From Anaerolineales bacterium (GTDB lineage: Bacteria > Chloroflexota > Anaerolineae > Anaerolineales > UBA11579), in the NCBI GenBank assembly GCA_020059485.1, contig JAGVCA010000055.1, forward strand, positions 1-61,099: a DNA stretch of 61,099 nucleotides, in the 5' to 3' direction. Both the position numbers and the translations under genes were made by a program. Each line of letters opens with the position of its first letter. Position 1 is the first letter of the stretch. Of the stretch, positions 25,888 through 34,579 are shown piece by piece. A model generated the notes under the pieces. That model was not told the DNA's origin. It searched no databases and worked only from the letters and a program-made list of their open reading frames with translations.

Positions 25888-28422
25888 ATGCGTCGTCTGT
25901 TCTTGTTTGTCCTGATCTTAATTGTCTTTCTTGTCCCTGCCGCTTCCGTGCTGGCAGCCGAAGAGCTCGCCATCTATTATCAGGGGGATCGCGACTCGAG
26001 TATTTTGAAAGCATTGGACCTGGCCAGGTTTGTGCTGGTGGACGACCCGGCCGAAGCCGATGTGATCGTGTTGAACGGCGTGCTGGAAGGACCTGCGGAG
26101 CTGGCCGGGCTGTTGAAAACCGGCACGGGGCTGGTGCTTTTTATGGGCGAGGGGATCCAGCAGGCAGATGTAGAGATATTGCTCGGTTTTCCCGTTGCCC
26201 TGAAAGCTGAAGATTCCCCCGTCAGCCTGGTGGAAATAAAGATCGAAGATTCGCTGACATCGGAAATCGTTTGGAACGGCGCGCCCCAGGTCCGGGATCG
26301 AGTCGGTGTCGTCACACCGATCTCCGCGGTACAGCCGCTTGTGACCGCCTATGAAGATGGCAGCTGGATCCTGTGGCGAGCGGGTGAGAATGTGTTCGTC
26401 TGGAATGCGTTCCTGGATACGGCAGAAACGAACGCACAACTCCAGGATTGGGCCTACTATAATTATCTGGTCTATCATCTGGTAACGCGGGCTGCCGGAC
26501 ATGCCCCCCAGACCTTTGCAGATTATCCCGGTTCTCCCGTCCCTCACGCTGCTGAGCGCAATCTGCTCTTTCTGGTATTGGGCGTGCTCCTGGTTTCCAC
26601 TTTTGGCATTTTTTGGGCAGTGCGGCGCTACAGCCTGGCGCATCCAGAAGCGCTGGATACCATTCGTTTCTCTGCCGCGGTCAGTGAAGCGGAAGCGCAG
26701 GTGGATGAATGGGAGGAGGTCGGTTTTCACCGCCCGCTGGGTGGCTTTTTAGTGGCGCTGACGGTCGGTCTGGTCCTGTTTATCCCTCTGATCATCTACC
26801 AAAACATCATTCTGCCAGTCTATATCCTCCCTTCTGCGCAGGCGCTGGGAATCTGGGGGCGGGTGGTGCAGTTCTTCTCGCTGGCCTGGCTGTTCTTTGA
26901 TATGGGCACCAGCGTTGCCTTTATCAAATACTTGTCCCAGCACCGTGTCGATGATCCCAGGCGCGGGATCAAATTTGGGCAGGTATTTGTATGGTGGCAG
27001 GCGCTCTCCGGCGCAGTCCAGGTGGCGTTGGTGGTGGTGCTGGCCAGTACGATGGCACCGAAATCTGCGTATGCCCTGTATGCCTGGACGGTCATTATCC
27101 ATGCCTTTATTCAATTGCCGGGCTTTTACCAGGTGATGCGCCATGCGCTGACTGGTTTCCAGCGGCAGGATTACGCCCGCTACCTGGATATGGGCATGTG
27201 GATGATCTTTCCCATGCTTGCCCAGCCCGCGTTTGTCGCAATGGCCTATGCGTGGGGCAAAGGAACGCCGCAGTTCGGCGGGGCCATGGGTGGGATTTTG
27301 GGCATGGGGATTGCGGCCTATGCTGCCGAGCTGCTCACCTTTGTGCTGGGTTTTTGGCTGTACCGCCGGGTTGGGTACAATCCCGGGGTGCTTTTCCTGG
27401 CCCACTTTGACTGGGAAATCTTTGTCACCAGTCTCAAGTTCGGTGTTTTCGAAATGTTGGGTTCTTTTGCCTGGGCTGTTGGGCAGGCTGCCGAGATCTG
27501 GATTACCCAGGCGCGCCTGATCAATTATGCGGAAATTTGGGGGAACTGGATCCTGGCGCAGAACTTTGTGTTTGCTTTCAACGTCACTCAGATGCTTAAC
27601 GATGGCACCATGCCTTCCATCTCAGAAGCCATCTCGCAGGGGAAAAAGGTGCTCAGCCAATACTACAGCGTGATGCTGTATAAGTGGAACGGGACGATCA
27701 GCCTGTTCCTCGGCGCGGTGCTCCTGGCTGTGGCTGACCGGTTTATTATCGGCGCTTCCGGTCCGGAGTTCATCCGCGCGGCGTATTACGTCGTGCCGCT
27801 GGTCATCTGGGGGGCATTCCAGTATCCCTCCTGGGTGGGGGACAACGTGCAGTTGGGGTCCGGCCGGCCGGATATCAAGTCGGTGATGATTTTCGGCGAA
27901 CAGGTTGTGCGCGTGGTGTTTGCATTGATCCTGGTGGCGCGCTTCCAGATCAATGGCTTGATCATCGCCTATTTCATTGGCCTGTTCACCAAGGGGATCA
28001 CAGCCTATTTCATCAACCACAAGTATTGTTATCCGCAGCGGTTCTTTGCGTGGCAGTCGCTGTTCGCCCCTTTATTGGCCGCCGGATCCCATTACCTGCT
28101 TTTGCGGTGGGTGACCGGTTTCGTCTGGCGCGGCGACGAACTCACCAGTGTATTGATCTTCCTGATCGGGGTTTTGCCTTCGCTGCCGGTGTTCATGTTC
28201 CTGTATGGTTTGTTCGGCGGCTGGGACCAGGACACGCTGGACGAACTGCACAGCGCGGTCGGCCTGACCGGCTTTGTCCGGCCGCTGGCCTGGTTGGTGT
28301 GGAAGTCCACTGAACTGGGCGCCCGGTTCAGCCCGCTGCACGGGCGATTCCCGATCACCATTCGCCCGGCTGCCATGCTGGAGGCAAGGGAGCTTACCGC
28401 CCAAAAGGTCGAGCTCGTCTAG
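25888..28422 (+). CDS. Membrane protein: extracytoplasmic domain fused to a flippase-like transporter
   Basis: 844 residues from the ATG at 25888, which has GAGGAGG five bases upstream. A cleavable-looking signal peptide (RRLFLFVLILIVFLVPAASVLA) leads into about 200 residues of soluble alpha/beta sequence. That part reads ADVIVLNGVLEG and LVLFMGEGI, reminiscent of DUF4350- or amidotransferase-like folds. After a membrane span near 225 and a linker, about a dozen helices follow that resemble a MOP-superfamily polysaccharide transporter (YQNIILPVYILPSA onward). A sensor-like or partner-binding outer domain on a flippase is unusual. It shares the cluster with the Wzx-like gene and is followed 21 bases later by a mannosidase. 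The transport role is inferred from membrane topology and context. Confidence 0.6.
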   Translation: MRRLFLFVLILIVFLVPAASVLAAEELAIYYQGDRDSSILKALDLARFVLVDDPAEADVIVLNGVLEGPAELAGLLKTGTGLVLFMGEGIQQADVEILLGFPVALKAEDSPVSLVEIKIEDSLTSEIVWNGAPQVRDRVGVVTPISAVQPLVTAYEDGSWILWRAGENVFVWNAFLDTAETNAQLQDWAYYNYLVYHLVTRAAGHAPQTFADYPGSPVPHAAERNLLFLVLGVLLVSTFGIFWAVRRYSLAHPEALDTIRFSAAVSEAEAQVDEWEEVGFHRPLGGFLVALTVGLVLFIPLIIYQNIILPVYILPSAQALGIWGRVVQFFSLAWLFFDMGTSVAFIKYLSQHRVDDPRRGIKFGQVFVWWQALSGAVQVALVVVLASTMAPKSAYALYAWTVIIHAFIQLPGFYQVMRHALTGFQRQDYARYLDMGMWMIFPMLAQPAFVAMAYAWGKGTPQFGGAMGGILGMGIAAYAAELLTFVLGFWLYRRVGYNPGVLFLAHFDWEIFVTSLKFGVFEMLGSFAWAVGQAAEIWITQARLINYAEIWGNWILAQNFVFAFNVTQMLNDGTMPSISEAISQGKKVLSQYYSVMLYKWNGTISLFLGAVLLAVADRFIIGASGPEFIRAAYYVVPLVIWGAFQYPSWVGDNVQLGSGRPDIKSVMIFGEQVVRVVFALILVARFQINGLIIAYFIGLFTKGITAYFINHKYCYPQRFFAWQSLFAPLLAAGSHYLLLRWVTGFVWRGDELTSVLIFLIGVLPSLPVFMFLYGLFGGWDQDTLDELHSAVGLTGFVRPLAWLVWKSTELGARFSPLHGRFPITIRPAAMLEARELTAQKVELV

Positions 28423-28443
28423 CGAGAAATTCTGGATCCGCCA

Positions 28444-31400
28444 ATGAAAAGATTGCACGTCATTTCGCATACACACTGGGATCGCGAATGGTACCTGACG
28501 TTTCAGCAGTTCCGGCTGAAGCTTGTCCATTTGATCGATAAACTATTGGAGATCCTCGACGAGGATCCGGATTTCAAGCACTTCATGCTCGATGGGCAAA
28601 CCATTGTGCTGGATGATTATCTGCACATGCGGCCGGAGAAGGAAGCGGTTCTGCGTGACCACATCCAGACCGGGCGCATCCTGATCGGCCCCTGGCACAT
28701 CCTGCCGGACATGTTCCTGGTCAGCCCGGAAGCGCATATCCGAAATCTGCTGGAAGGCGCCCGCACGGCGCGAAAGTTTGGCCCAAAAATGCGGATCGGG
28801 TATATCCCCGACCCGTTTGGTCATCCCGGCCAGATCCCGCAGATCCTCCGGGGCTTTCAACTGGATGCGGCCGCGCTGTGGCGGGGGGTCGGAGGGGATA
28901 AACCGGTTGAAATCTGGTGGGAATCCCCGGATGGATCGCGCGTCCTGCTGTCCTTTCTGCGGGACAGCTACAGCAATGGGGCCAACCTGCCGGTGTCCAA
29001 CCCGAAGTTATTTGCTGACGCCATCGCAGCCGCCGGCGCATCCCTGGCAGCGCATTCCGCTGTGGATGACCTCTTGATCATGGTGGGCACGGATCATATG
29101 GAGCCTTCGCCGTTCACCTCGCAGGCGGTTGCCCATGCAGACGAACATCTGGCGGATACCAGGGTGGTGCACTCGACATTCCCGGCCTACCTCCAGGCCG
29201 TCAAGGACCAGATCGGGAAGCTGGAACGGCCTGTTCCGACGATTTCCGGCGAGCTGCGCGCCTGCGACCATTCCCATCTGCTGCCCGGCGTGCTGTCGAC
29301 CCGGATGTGGATCAAGCAAAGGAATCACCGCAGCCAATTGCTGCTTGAGAAATGGGCTGAACCCTTTGGCGTATTTGCCGAGCAGCTCATCGGGGATGAG
29401 GGGGACAGGGTGAAATGGGTGGAGCGGCGGGCGCAGGAGATCGCGGCCTACCGCCTCCGGAATACAGCCCCCATCCTCCGGCAGGCCTGGCGTTTGCTGA
29501 TGGAGAATCACCCGCACGATTCGATCTGCGGGTGCTCGATCGACCAGGTGCATGACGAGATGGGACCGCGCTTTGACCAGGTGGACCAGATCGGGGCAGA
29601 GATCGTCAGCCAGGCGCTGCGGGCAATTGCCTCGGCTGTCGATACGCAAAAAGAAGGCGTGTTCTCATCCGTCCTGGTCTTCAACCCGCTGGGATTTGCG
29701 GCCCGGGGCGTGGTTGAGATTGACCTGGCCATCCCGGAGGACGTGGGGTCCTTCGAGGTGATTGACGGGCACGGCAACCGGATCCCGCACGAATTCATTG
29801 GCGCGGGCAACGAAGAGTATGCCAACGTGCTGCTGCCAGCAAATGCCTTGCGCGATACGATCGGCGCCATCAGCGAGGGTTGGGTTGCCGGGTCTGCGAT
29901 CCGGCGCGTAACCGTTAGCCGGGAAGGCCAGCTTGTGACCATTGACGCGGTGCTGGATGAAGTCGGGCCGCCAAATATTGAAGACTGGCGCAAGGCGGAA
30001 GCCCTGATCGCCCAATACGAAGCCGATCCAGCCGTAACCCACTATCACGTGATCGCCCACTCACCGCTGGCATCCAGGATCCGCCTGGTGTCCCCCGAGG
30101 TTCCCGCGCTCGGGTGGCGCACGCTGTGGCTCCGGGCGCTTGCTGGTCCCGCCTCCGGCGAAGCCAGCGTGGTATCCGCGTGGTTGCGACCGTTCCTGCC
30201 AGCGGCCTTGAAATTTGCCCAATCCAAGCTGGGCAGCCAGTTGATGGCCCGCCTGGAGACAGCCGATCGGCGGAAGCCCCCGTATGTGATCGAGAACGAG
30301 TATTTCACCGTCGAAGCCTGTCCGCAGACGGGTACGCTCACTGTCCACGACCTTCGAACCGGTGCGGTCTACCCCGGCCTCAACCGCTTTGTGGACGGCA
30401 GCGATGCCGGGGATGAATACAACTACGCTCCGCTCGAAAGGGAGACCAGCGTTTCTCCGCGGGTGGTGTCCATCAAAGCTTTCCGGGATCAACTCTCTCC
30501 CGCTCTTGAAATCACCTGTGCTCTGAAAATCCCGGCCAGACTTTCCCCGGACCGCACGCGCCGGTCGAGCGAGATGGTCTCCATGGCGATCGTCAGCCGG
30601 GTGTCCCTCATCCCGGGGGTCCCTCGGATTGATGTGCTCACTGAAATCGAGAACCTGGCTGAGGACCACCGTTTGCGGGTCCATTTCCCTGCGCCGTTCT
30701 CGGTTGAAGCAGCGGCGCATGATGGTCATTTTGAGGTCGTTACCCGCAGGCTGGGGGTTCCCGAAGCCGGCGAAACCTGGGTGGAGCAGCCCAGACCTGA
30801 GGTGCCGCAGCGAGCTTTCACGGATATTTCCGATGGCGAGCTTGGGCTGATGGTTGCCAATCAGGGCCTGCCGGAGGTTGAAGTGATCGCTCGGGAAGAC
30901 CGCGGGGAGACCGAGATCGCGCTGACCTTGATCCGCAGTGTCGGCATGCTTTCCCGAGACGACATGTCGGTCAGGAAGGGCCATGCTGGCCCCGCGTATC
31001 AGACCCCTGGCGCGCAGGTGCCGGGCGCCGGGAGCTACCAATACTCGCTCATCCCACACGCGGGGGATTGGCGCCAGGCTTTCCGGCACGCGTATGCCTT
31101 TGAGGCTTCCTTGCGGGCCGTCGCAGCTGATCTGCACGCGGGACAGCTTGCTGACAGCGGTTCTTTCATTTCCCACACCCCGGCCGAATTCGTGATCAGC
31201 GCGGTGAAAGCGGCCGAGGACGGGAATGGCTGGTTGGTGCGGGGCTACAACATTTCCTCCGAGCCGATCGAGCTGAACCTGCAACCGCTGGGGCGAGATT
31301 GGCGTGCCAGGCGGATCGATCTGGCCGAGCAGGTCAGCGCTGATCTGCCGGTCGGGGATGATGGGGGGGTTACCCTGCCCCTGTCCGGCCACCAGATCGC

Positions 31401-31449
31401 CAGCATCCTGTTCACGCAGCAGGATGCCGCACTCGGGAAAACGGATTGA
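28444..31449 (+). CDS. GH38 alpha-mannosidase (second copy, divergent)
   Basis: 1001 residues. The zinc motif HTHWD follows immediately after VIS at the N-terminus, and the nucleophile region is IPDPFGH with D123. A DGQT segment and ENHPHDSICGCS, which supplies another zinc His, are also conserved. Without a signal peptide it is cytoplasmic. It differs clearly from the MngB-like enzyme at 8845 and lies 21 bases after a flippase-like gene rather than with PTS genes. It may therefore recycle mannose-containing envelope glycans or imported glycans (inference). The large antisense ORF is a codon-bias shadow. Confidence 0.88.
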   Translation: MKRLHVISHTHWDREWYLTFQQFRLKLVHLIDKLLEILDEDPDFKHFMLDGQTIVLDDYLHMRPEKEAVLRDHIQTGRILIGPWHILPDMFLVSPEAHIRNLLEGARTARKFGPKMRIGYIPDPFGHPGQIPQILRGFQLDAAALWRGVGGDKPVEIWWESPDGSRVLLSFLRDSYSNGANLPVSNPKLFADAIAAAGASLAAHSAVDDLLIMVGTDHMEPSPFTSQAVAHADEHLADTRVVHSTFPAYLQAVKDQIGKLERPVPTISGELRACDHSHLLPGVLSTRMWIKQRNHRSQLLLEKWAEPFGVFAEQLIGDEGDRVKWVERRAQEIAAYRLRNTAPILRQAWRLLMENHPHDSICGCSIDQVHDEMGPRFDQVDQIGAEIVSQALRAIASAVDTQKEGVFSSVLVFNPLGFAARGVVEIDLAIPEDVGSFEVIDGHGNRIPHEFIGAGNEEYANVLLPANALRDTIGAISEGWVAGSAIRRVTVSREGQLVTIDAVLDEVGPPNIEDWRKAEALIAQYEADPAVTHYHVIAHSPLASRIRLVSPEVPALGWRTLWLRALAGPASGEASVVSAWLRPFLPAALKFAQSKLGSQLMARLETADRRKPPYVIENEYFTVEACPQTGTLTVHDLRTGAVYPGLNRFVDGSDAGDEYNYAPLERETSVSPRVVSIKAFRDQLSPALEITCALKIPARLSPDRTRRSSEMVSMAIVSRVSLIPGVPRIDVLTEIENLAEDHRLRVHFPAPFSVEAAAHDGHFEVVTRRLGVPEAGETWVEQPRPEVPQRAFTDISDGELGLMVANQGLPEVEVIAREDRGETEIALTLIRSVGMLSRDDMSVRKGHAGPAYQTPGAQVPGAGSYQYSLIPHAGDWRQAFRHAYAFEASLRAVAADLHAGQLADSGSFISHTPAEFVISAVKAAEDGNGWLVRGYNISSEPIELNLQPLGRDWRARRIDLAEQVSADLPVGDDGGVTLPLSGHQIASILFTQQDAALGKTD

Positions 31450-31499
31450 GGTCGGGTAGAAAACAAGAATTTTGGTCAAGCCTTTGAGGAGGGTCAGCC

Positions 31500-31959
31500 A
31501 CCCTGGTGCTGTTCGATGATTGCTGGCACGATGACCCGAAACCGGGCCGGCAGCCGGACCCGCTGCCGGGGGTGCATAATTCCGGTTGGCTGAAAGGGCC
31601 GGGCACCAGGTGCTCAAGGACCAAAGACAGTGGGCGCGGCTGGAAGCCTACGTCCGCGACATGCCTGGCGCGTTCGGGCAGGACGACCGGATTGTGGTCT
31701 GGGACCTGTACAACGAACCGGGCAACTATTTCCTGGTCTCGCTAAAGCTTCCGCCTGTGCTGCGCTCTGCCGGGGTCCTCGGGCAGCTGGTGCGCCACTG
31801 GCTCGTGCCCGGCCCGACCCGCCGGCTGCTCTACCAGGCTTTCGCCTGGGCGCGGGCGGAAAACCCCCGCTCTGGTTTCACGATCTCCTGCGGCCGGACG
31901 GTTCGCCCTACCGCCAGGAGGAGAAAAACCTGATCCAGGCGCTCACCCGGCAGGTTTAA
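31500..31959 (+). pseudogene. Truncated, frameshifted (beta/alpha)8 glycoside hydrolase remnant
   Basis: Three reading frames are needed to follow one protein. The first segment is LVLFDDCWHDDPKPG to VHNSGWLKGPG. The second is HQVLKDQRQWARLEAYVRDM with VVWDLYNEPGNYF, where NEP is the acid/base motif of clan GH-A hydrolases. The third is a C-terminus LWFHDLLRPDGSPYRQEE ending in TAA at 31957-31959. The N-terminal half and the region before the last segment are missing. It looks like a GH5/GH2-type cellulase or mannanase relative, dead in this genome. It sits at the border between the GC-rich core and the AT-rich island. Confidence 0.65.
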
Positions 31960-32006
31960 ACCAAATCAGATTACACAACCCTTCTCACACCCGGAACAAA
32001 AAAATT

Positions 32007-32039
32007 CATACTTCAAAGTATCATACTTCAAAGTATAAT
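32007..32039 (+). promoter_or_regulatory. Tandem palindromic operator overlapping a promoter
   Basis: The palindrome ATACTTCAAAGTAT occurs twice at exactly 15-bp spacing (32008-32021 and 32023-32036). The second copy runs into a perfect TATAAT -10 box (32034-32039). The ATPase gene starts 27 bases downstream. This placement suggests that a bound protein blocks the promoter; no regulator gene is adjacent, so autoregulation is a guess. Confidence 0.7.
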
Positions 32040-32065
32040 ATATTTAAAATTCGAGGGCTGTCGCT

Positions 32066-33547
32066 ATGAAATTTGACTTTTTAGGAAGAGTGCGGGAACA
32101 AGAACTTCTTGACAGACTGTGGGGCTCAGAGCAACCCGAATTCTTGATCCTATACGGTCGGCGGCGAGTGGGAAAAACCGCCCTGCTCACACACTGGATC
32201 CGGCGCACATCAGCAGCTGCTCTCTATTGGGTTGCAACCCCCAACTCTGCTGCCGCCCAATTGCGATCTTTCTCCCAGGCAGTGTACAACTTCTCAAATC
32301 CCGATGATCCTGCGCCGGCGAACTTTTCATACGCAACCTGGGAGCAAGCCATACAACAGTTCGCCGCGCTGGCCAAACGCGAGCGAATGGCGCTTTTTAT
32401 TGACGAATTCACCTACCTGCTTGAAGTCACGCCGGGGATAGCAGGGCAATTACAAAATCTCTGGGATCATCATCTCAGCAAGACAAATCTTTTCTTGTGT
32501 CTCTCTGGATCCCATCTTGGGATGATGCAACGCACTTTTCTCTCTTATCAGGCTCCCCTCTATGGGCGTGCCACTGCCCGGCTGTTTCTGCAACCATTTT
32601 TCTTTGGGAGCACACCGCTTTTTTTTCCAAATTTCTCGGCAGCGGATCGAATTGCGATCTATTCAATGTTTGGTGGAATCCCGGCCTATTGGGAACGGAT
32701 TGACCCCCAAAAAAGTATCTCACACAACATCAGAACCAACCTGTTGACGCCAAACAACCTGCTGCAAGCCGAGCCCCGACTGCTCCTCCAGGACTTCATC
32801 ACTGAACCGCATAACTATATAGGCATATTGAGCGCAATCGCCAATGGCGCGCACGTTCCCAAAGAAATCGGGTCTATTTCGGGGTTGCCAAGCGGGCATC
32901 TGAGTAAATACCTGAGCGTGCTAACAGACTCCGGCTTCGTTGAACGGCGAGTGCCCGTGACAGCGCAAGCAACATCGCGGTCTGGTCGCTACTATATTGC
33001 TGATCCCTATCTGCGATTCTACTATCGATTCCTGGCCGATCGACAGGAACAGCTCGCTCTCGGCATACAGGATCAGGCCCTGGCGGAGATCAGCAAACAT
33101 CTGATCGATTTCATTGGGGCCTACACCTGGGAAGAACTCTGTCGTGAGTGGACGCTGCGTGCCGGGAGCATTGGAAAGATTCCTTTCCTGCCAGACAAAG
33201 TCGGGAGCATTTGGACAAACAAAGCCCAGGTAGATGTGGCCGGAGTGAATTCAATGGAGAAAACACTTGTCCTGGGGGAGTGCAAGTGGACCCGGTCGGC
33301 CAGCGGAAGAAAGGTTATGACTTCTCTCGTTGAGAAGAAAGCGGATCTTGTGATACCTCAAAATGGGCACTGGAAAGTATTTTTCCTGGGCTTCTCCCGC
33401 GCTGGATGGACATCAAGCGCACTCGATTATCAAGAGCAGATCAACCAGCTCCCGCCAGAGGGGAAAAATTGGAAATCCTCCGGTATGTTATTGATTGACC
33501 TGGATCGCTTCGATCGAGAGATGGAAACTTGGACGAACCGTTTGTGA
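32066..33547 (+). CDS. AAA+ ATPase with C-terminal nuclease-like domain (archaeal-type ATPase, DUF234-like)
   Basis: 493 residues. The Walker A motif is GRRRVGKT (31-38) and the Walker B motif is LFIDEFTYLL (D113). A middle winged-helix segment (IGSISGLPSGHLSKYLSVL) follows. The C-terminus contains D390, E405 and K407 in a D-(15)-E-x-K pattern (ECKW), matching the PD-(D/E)xK nuclease fold seen in this ATPase group. Such proteins are common in archaea and in bacterial mobile or defence regions; a cellular function is not established. A tandem-palindrome promoter precedes it. Base composition is clearly more AT-rich than the genes to the left. Confidence 0.85.
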   Translation: MKFDFLGRVREQELLDRLWGSEQPEFLILYGRRRVGKTALLTHWIRRTSAAALYWVATPNSAAAQLRSFSQAVYNFSNPDDPAPANFSYATWEQAIQQFAALAKRERMALFIDEFTYLLEVTPGIAGQLQNLWDHHLSKTNLFLCLSGSHLGMMQRTFLSYQAPLYGRATARLFLQPFFFGSTPLFFPNFSAADRIAIYSMFGGIPAYWERIDPQKSISHNIRTNLLTPNNLLQAEPRLLLQDFITEPHNYIGILSAIANGAHVPKEIGSISGLPSGHLSKYLSVLTDSGFVERRVPVTAQATSRSGRYYIADPYLRFYYRFLADRQEQLALGIQDQALAEISKHLIDFIGAYTWEELCREWTLRAGSIGKIPFLPDKVGSIWTNKAQVDVAGVNSMEKTLVLGECKWTRSASGRKVMTSLVEKKADLVIPQNGHWKVFFLGFSRAGWTSSALDYQEQINQLPPEGKNWKSSGMLLIDLDRFDREMETWTNRL

Positions 33548-33576
33548 GCCTGGCCTCCCGCGCCGATTCTTAATTT

Positions 33577-33747
33577 TTGAATTTCGATCTGGAAATTCAG
33601 TTGGGCTGCAAAGCAAAGGGGCTTAAAACTCGAGCTGTCTGGGTATGCGTCACCTGTTCCGATGAAGAACAGACAGAAATATGGTTATGTGAAGCGTGCA
33701 TGATGAAGCAGCATGGTGAACATTGCGTTGAAAAGATCCGATATTAG
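33577..33747 (+). CDS. Candidate small zinc-finger protein
   Basis: An open frame of up to 56 codons contains VCVTCSDEEQTEIWLCEAC followed by MMKQHGEHCVEKIRY. The spacing is C-x2-C-x10-C-x2-C then H and HC, which would bind one or two zinc ions. There is no ATG at the front; TTG at 33577 or 33601 would be the start, with only a weak GGAAA site. It could be a real small protein or the surviving end of a larger one. It lies in the gap 33548-33871, where nothing else is visible. Confidence 0.35.
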   Translation: MNFDLEIQLGCKAKGLKTRAVWVCVTCSDEEQTEIWLCEACMMKQHGEHCVEKIRY

Positions 33748-33871
33748 GTTGTGCGGCCCTGGCCTGTTTTCGATAGTGAACACACTGCGAGCTCACAAGA
33801 AAGGACTAATCCAGAGAGTTGCTTTTGCTTGGACAGTAACCAGGACGTGAGCTGCCTGTTTCAGAGGAAGC

Positions 33872-34189
33872 TCACACAGCTGCATCGCGATCGGTATAAG
33901 CCGGAATTGAATCGATCACGGATGCGTTTTTCTTCGCCGCTCCCCAAAGATCAAGCCGCCACTGAAATCTCATCCAATATTCAGGTGTTGTATTGAAAAA
34001 CTTTGCCAGCCGCATGGCGGTATCTGCAGTAAGGCCCAGTCGTCCGTTCACGATATCGTTTATGCGCCAGTAGGGGACTCGAAGCGTATTTGCCAAATCG
34101 CGCTGAGACAACCCCAGAGGTTTGAGATATTCTTCAAGGAGATTTCCTCCGGGATGTGTGGGAGGGCGATTCGTTGGCAGAGTTACCAC
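33872..34189 (-). CDS. higA: HigA-family antitoxin (XRE HTH)
   Basis: 105 residues. The N-terminus RPPTHPGGNLLEEYLKPLGLSQRDLA is the signature of the HigA addiction-module antidote family, followed by the recognition helix and the TPEYWMRFQWRLDL end. Antitoxins of this type bind their own promoter and neutralise the mRNA-cleaving toxin HigB. No HigB gene is next to it: the preceding gene is a ribbon-helix-helix protein. It may be an orphan, or may counter a toxin elsewhere. Confidence 0.85.
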   Translation of the reverse strand: MVTLPTNRPPTHPGGNLLEEYLKPLGLSQRDLANTLRVPYWRINDIVNGRLGLTADTAMRLAKFFNTTPEYWMRFQWRLDLWGAAKKNASVIDSIPAYTDRDAAV

Positions 34190-34224
34190 AATATTAGATC
34201 CTTCGGTCGATCAGAGTTGAAAGC

Positions 34225-34461
34225 TCAGCCGCCAAATTTCTGTTCCAGATGATCGTTGTAATCTTCCTTAGAAAGGCTTTGTGGAAGAACGCCGCTCACT
34301 CGCTTTACGATGGGCGCTTTTTCGAGTGATCCGGAAACAGGAATTTGGATCAAAAATTCCCGGATAAGATTGGTCATTGTAGTGTTGTTATCTGCGGCGT
34401 AGCGTCGAAAATTGTCCAGCAATTCGCGCGGTACGCGGACAGTTAATTTTGCTTGAACCAT
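34225..34461 (-). CDS. Ribbon-helix-helix DNA-binding protein, antitoxin-like
   Basis: 78 residues from the ATG at 34461, chosen because AGGAGA lies six bases upstream (an ATG at 34482 has none). The first 45 residues form a CopG/Arc-type fold (AKLTVRVPRELLDNFRRYA, then TTMTNLIREFL). The tail SLSKEDYNDHLEQKFGG resembles those of small VapB-like antitoxins. No toxin gene follows; HigA comes 35 bases later. A joint regulatory unit or a remnant of two broken TA pairs are both possible. Confidence 0.7.
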   Translation of the reverse strand: MVQAKLTVRVPRELLDNFRRYAADNNTTMTNLIREFLIQIPVSGSLEKAPIVKRVSGVLPQSLSKEDYNDHLEQKFGG

Positions 34462-34579
34462 GGTTGGTCTCCTGACGCACATAGTGACACAATTTTGTAC
34501 GGCATATCACAGATAGTTGCAGCCCGAAGGTTTTCCTGGCCCCAATCAAATCGTTGCAGGGTGAGCTGCCAAATGGACA

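Noticed and set aside
24356-25915. 519-residue + frame overlapping the Wzx-like gene
   Set aside because: It is an out-of-frame shadow rich in Arg, Gly and Pro; the other frame encodes a clear membrane transporter.
30061-31617. 518-residue antisense ORF over the second GH38 gene
   Set aside because: Same cause; the composition is Arg/Pro/Gly-rich and no family is recognisable.
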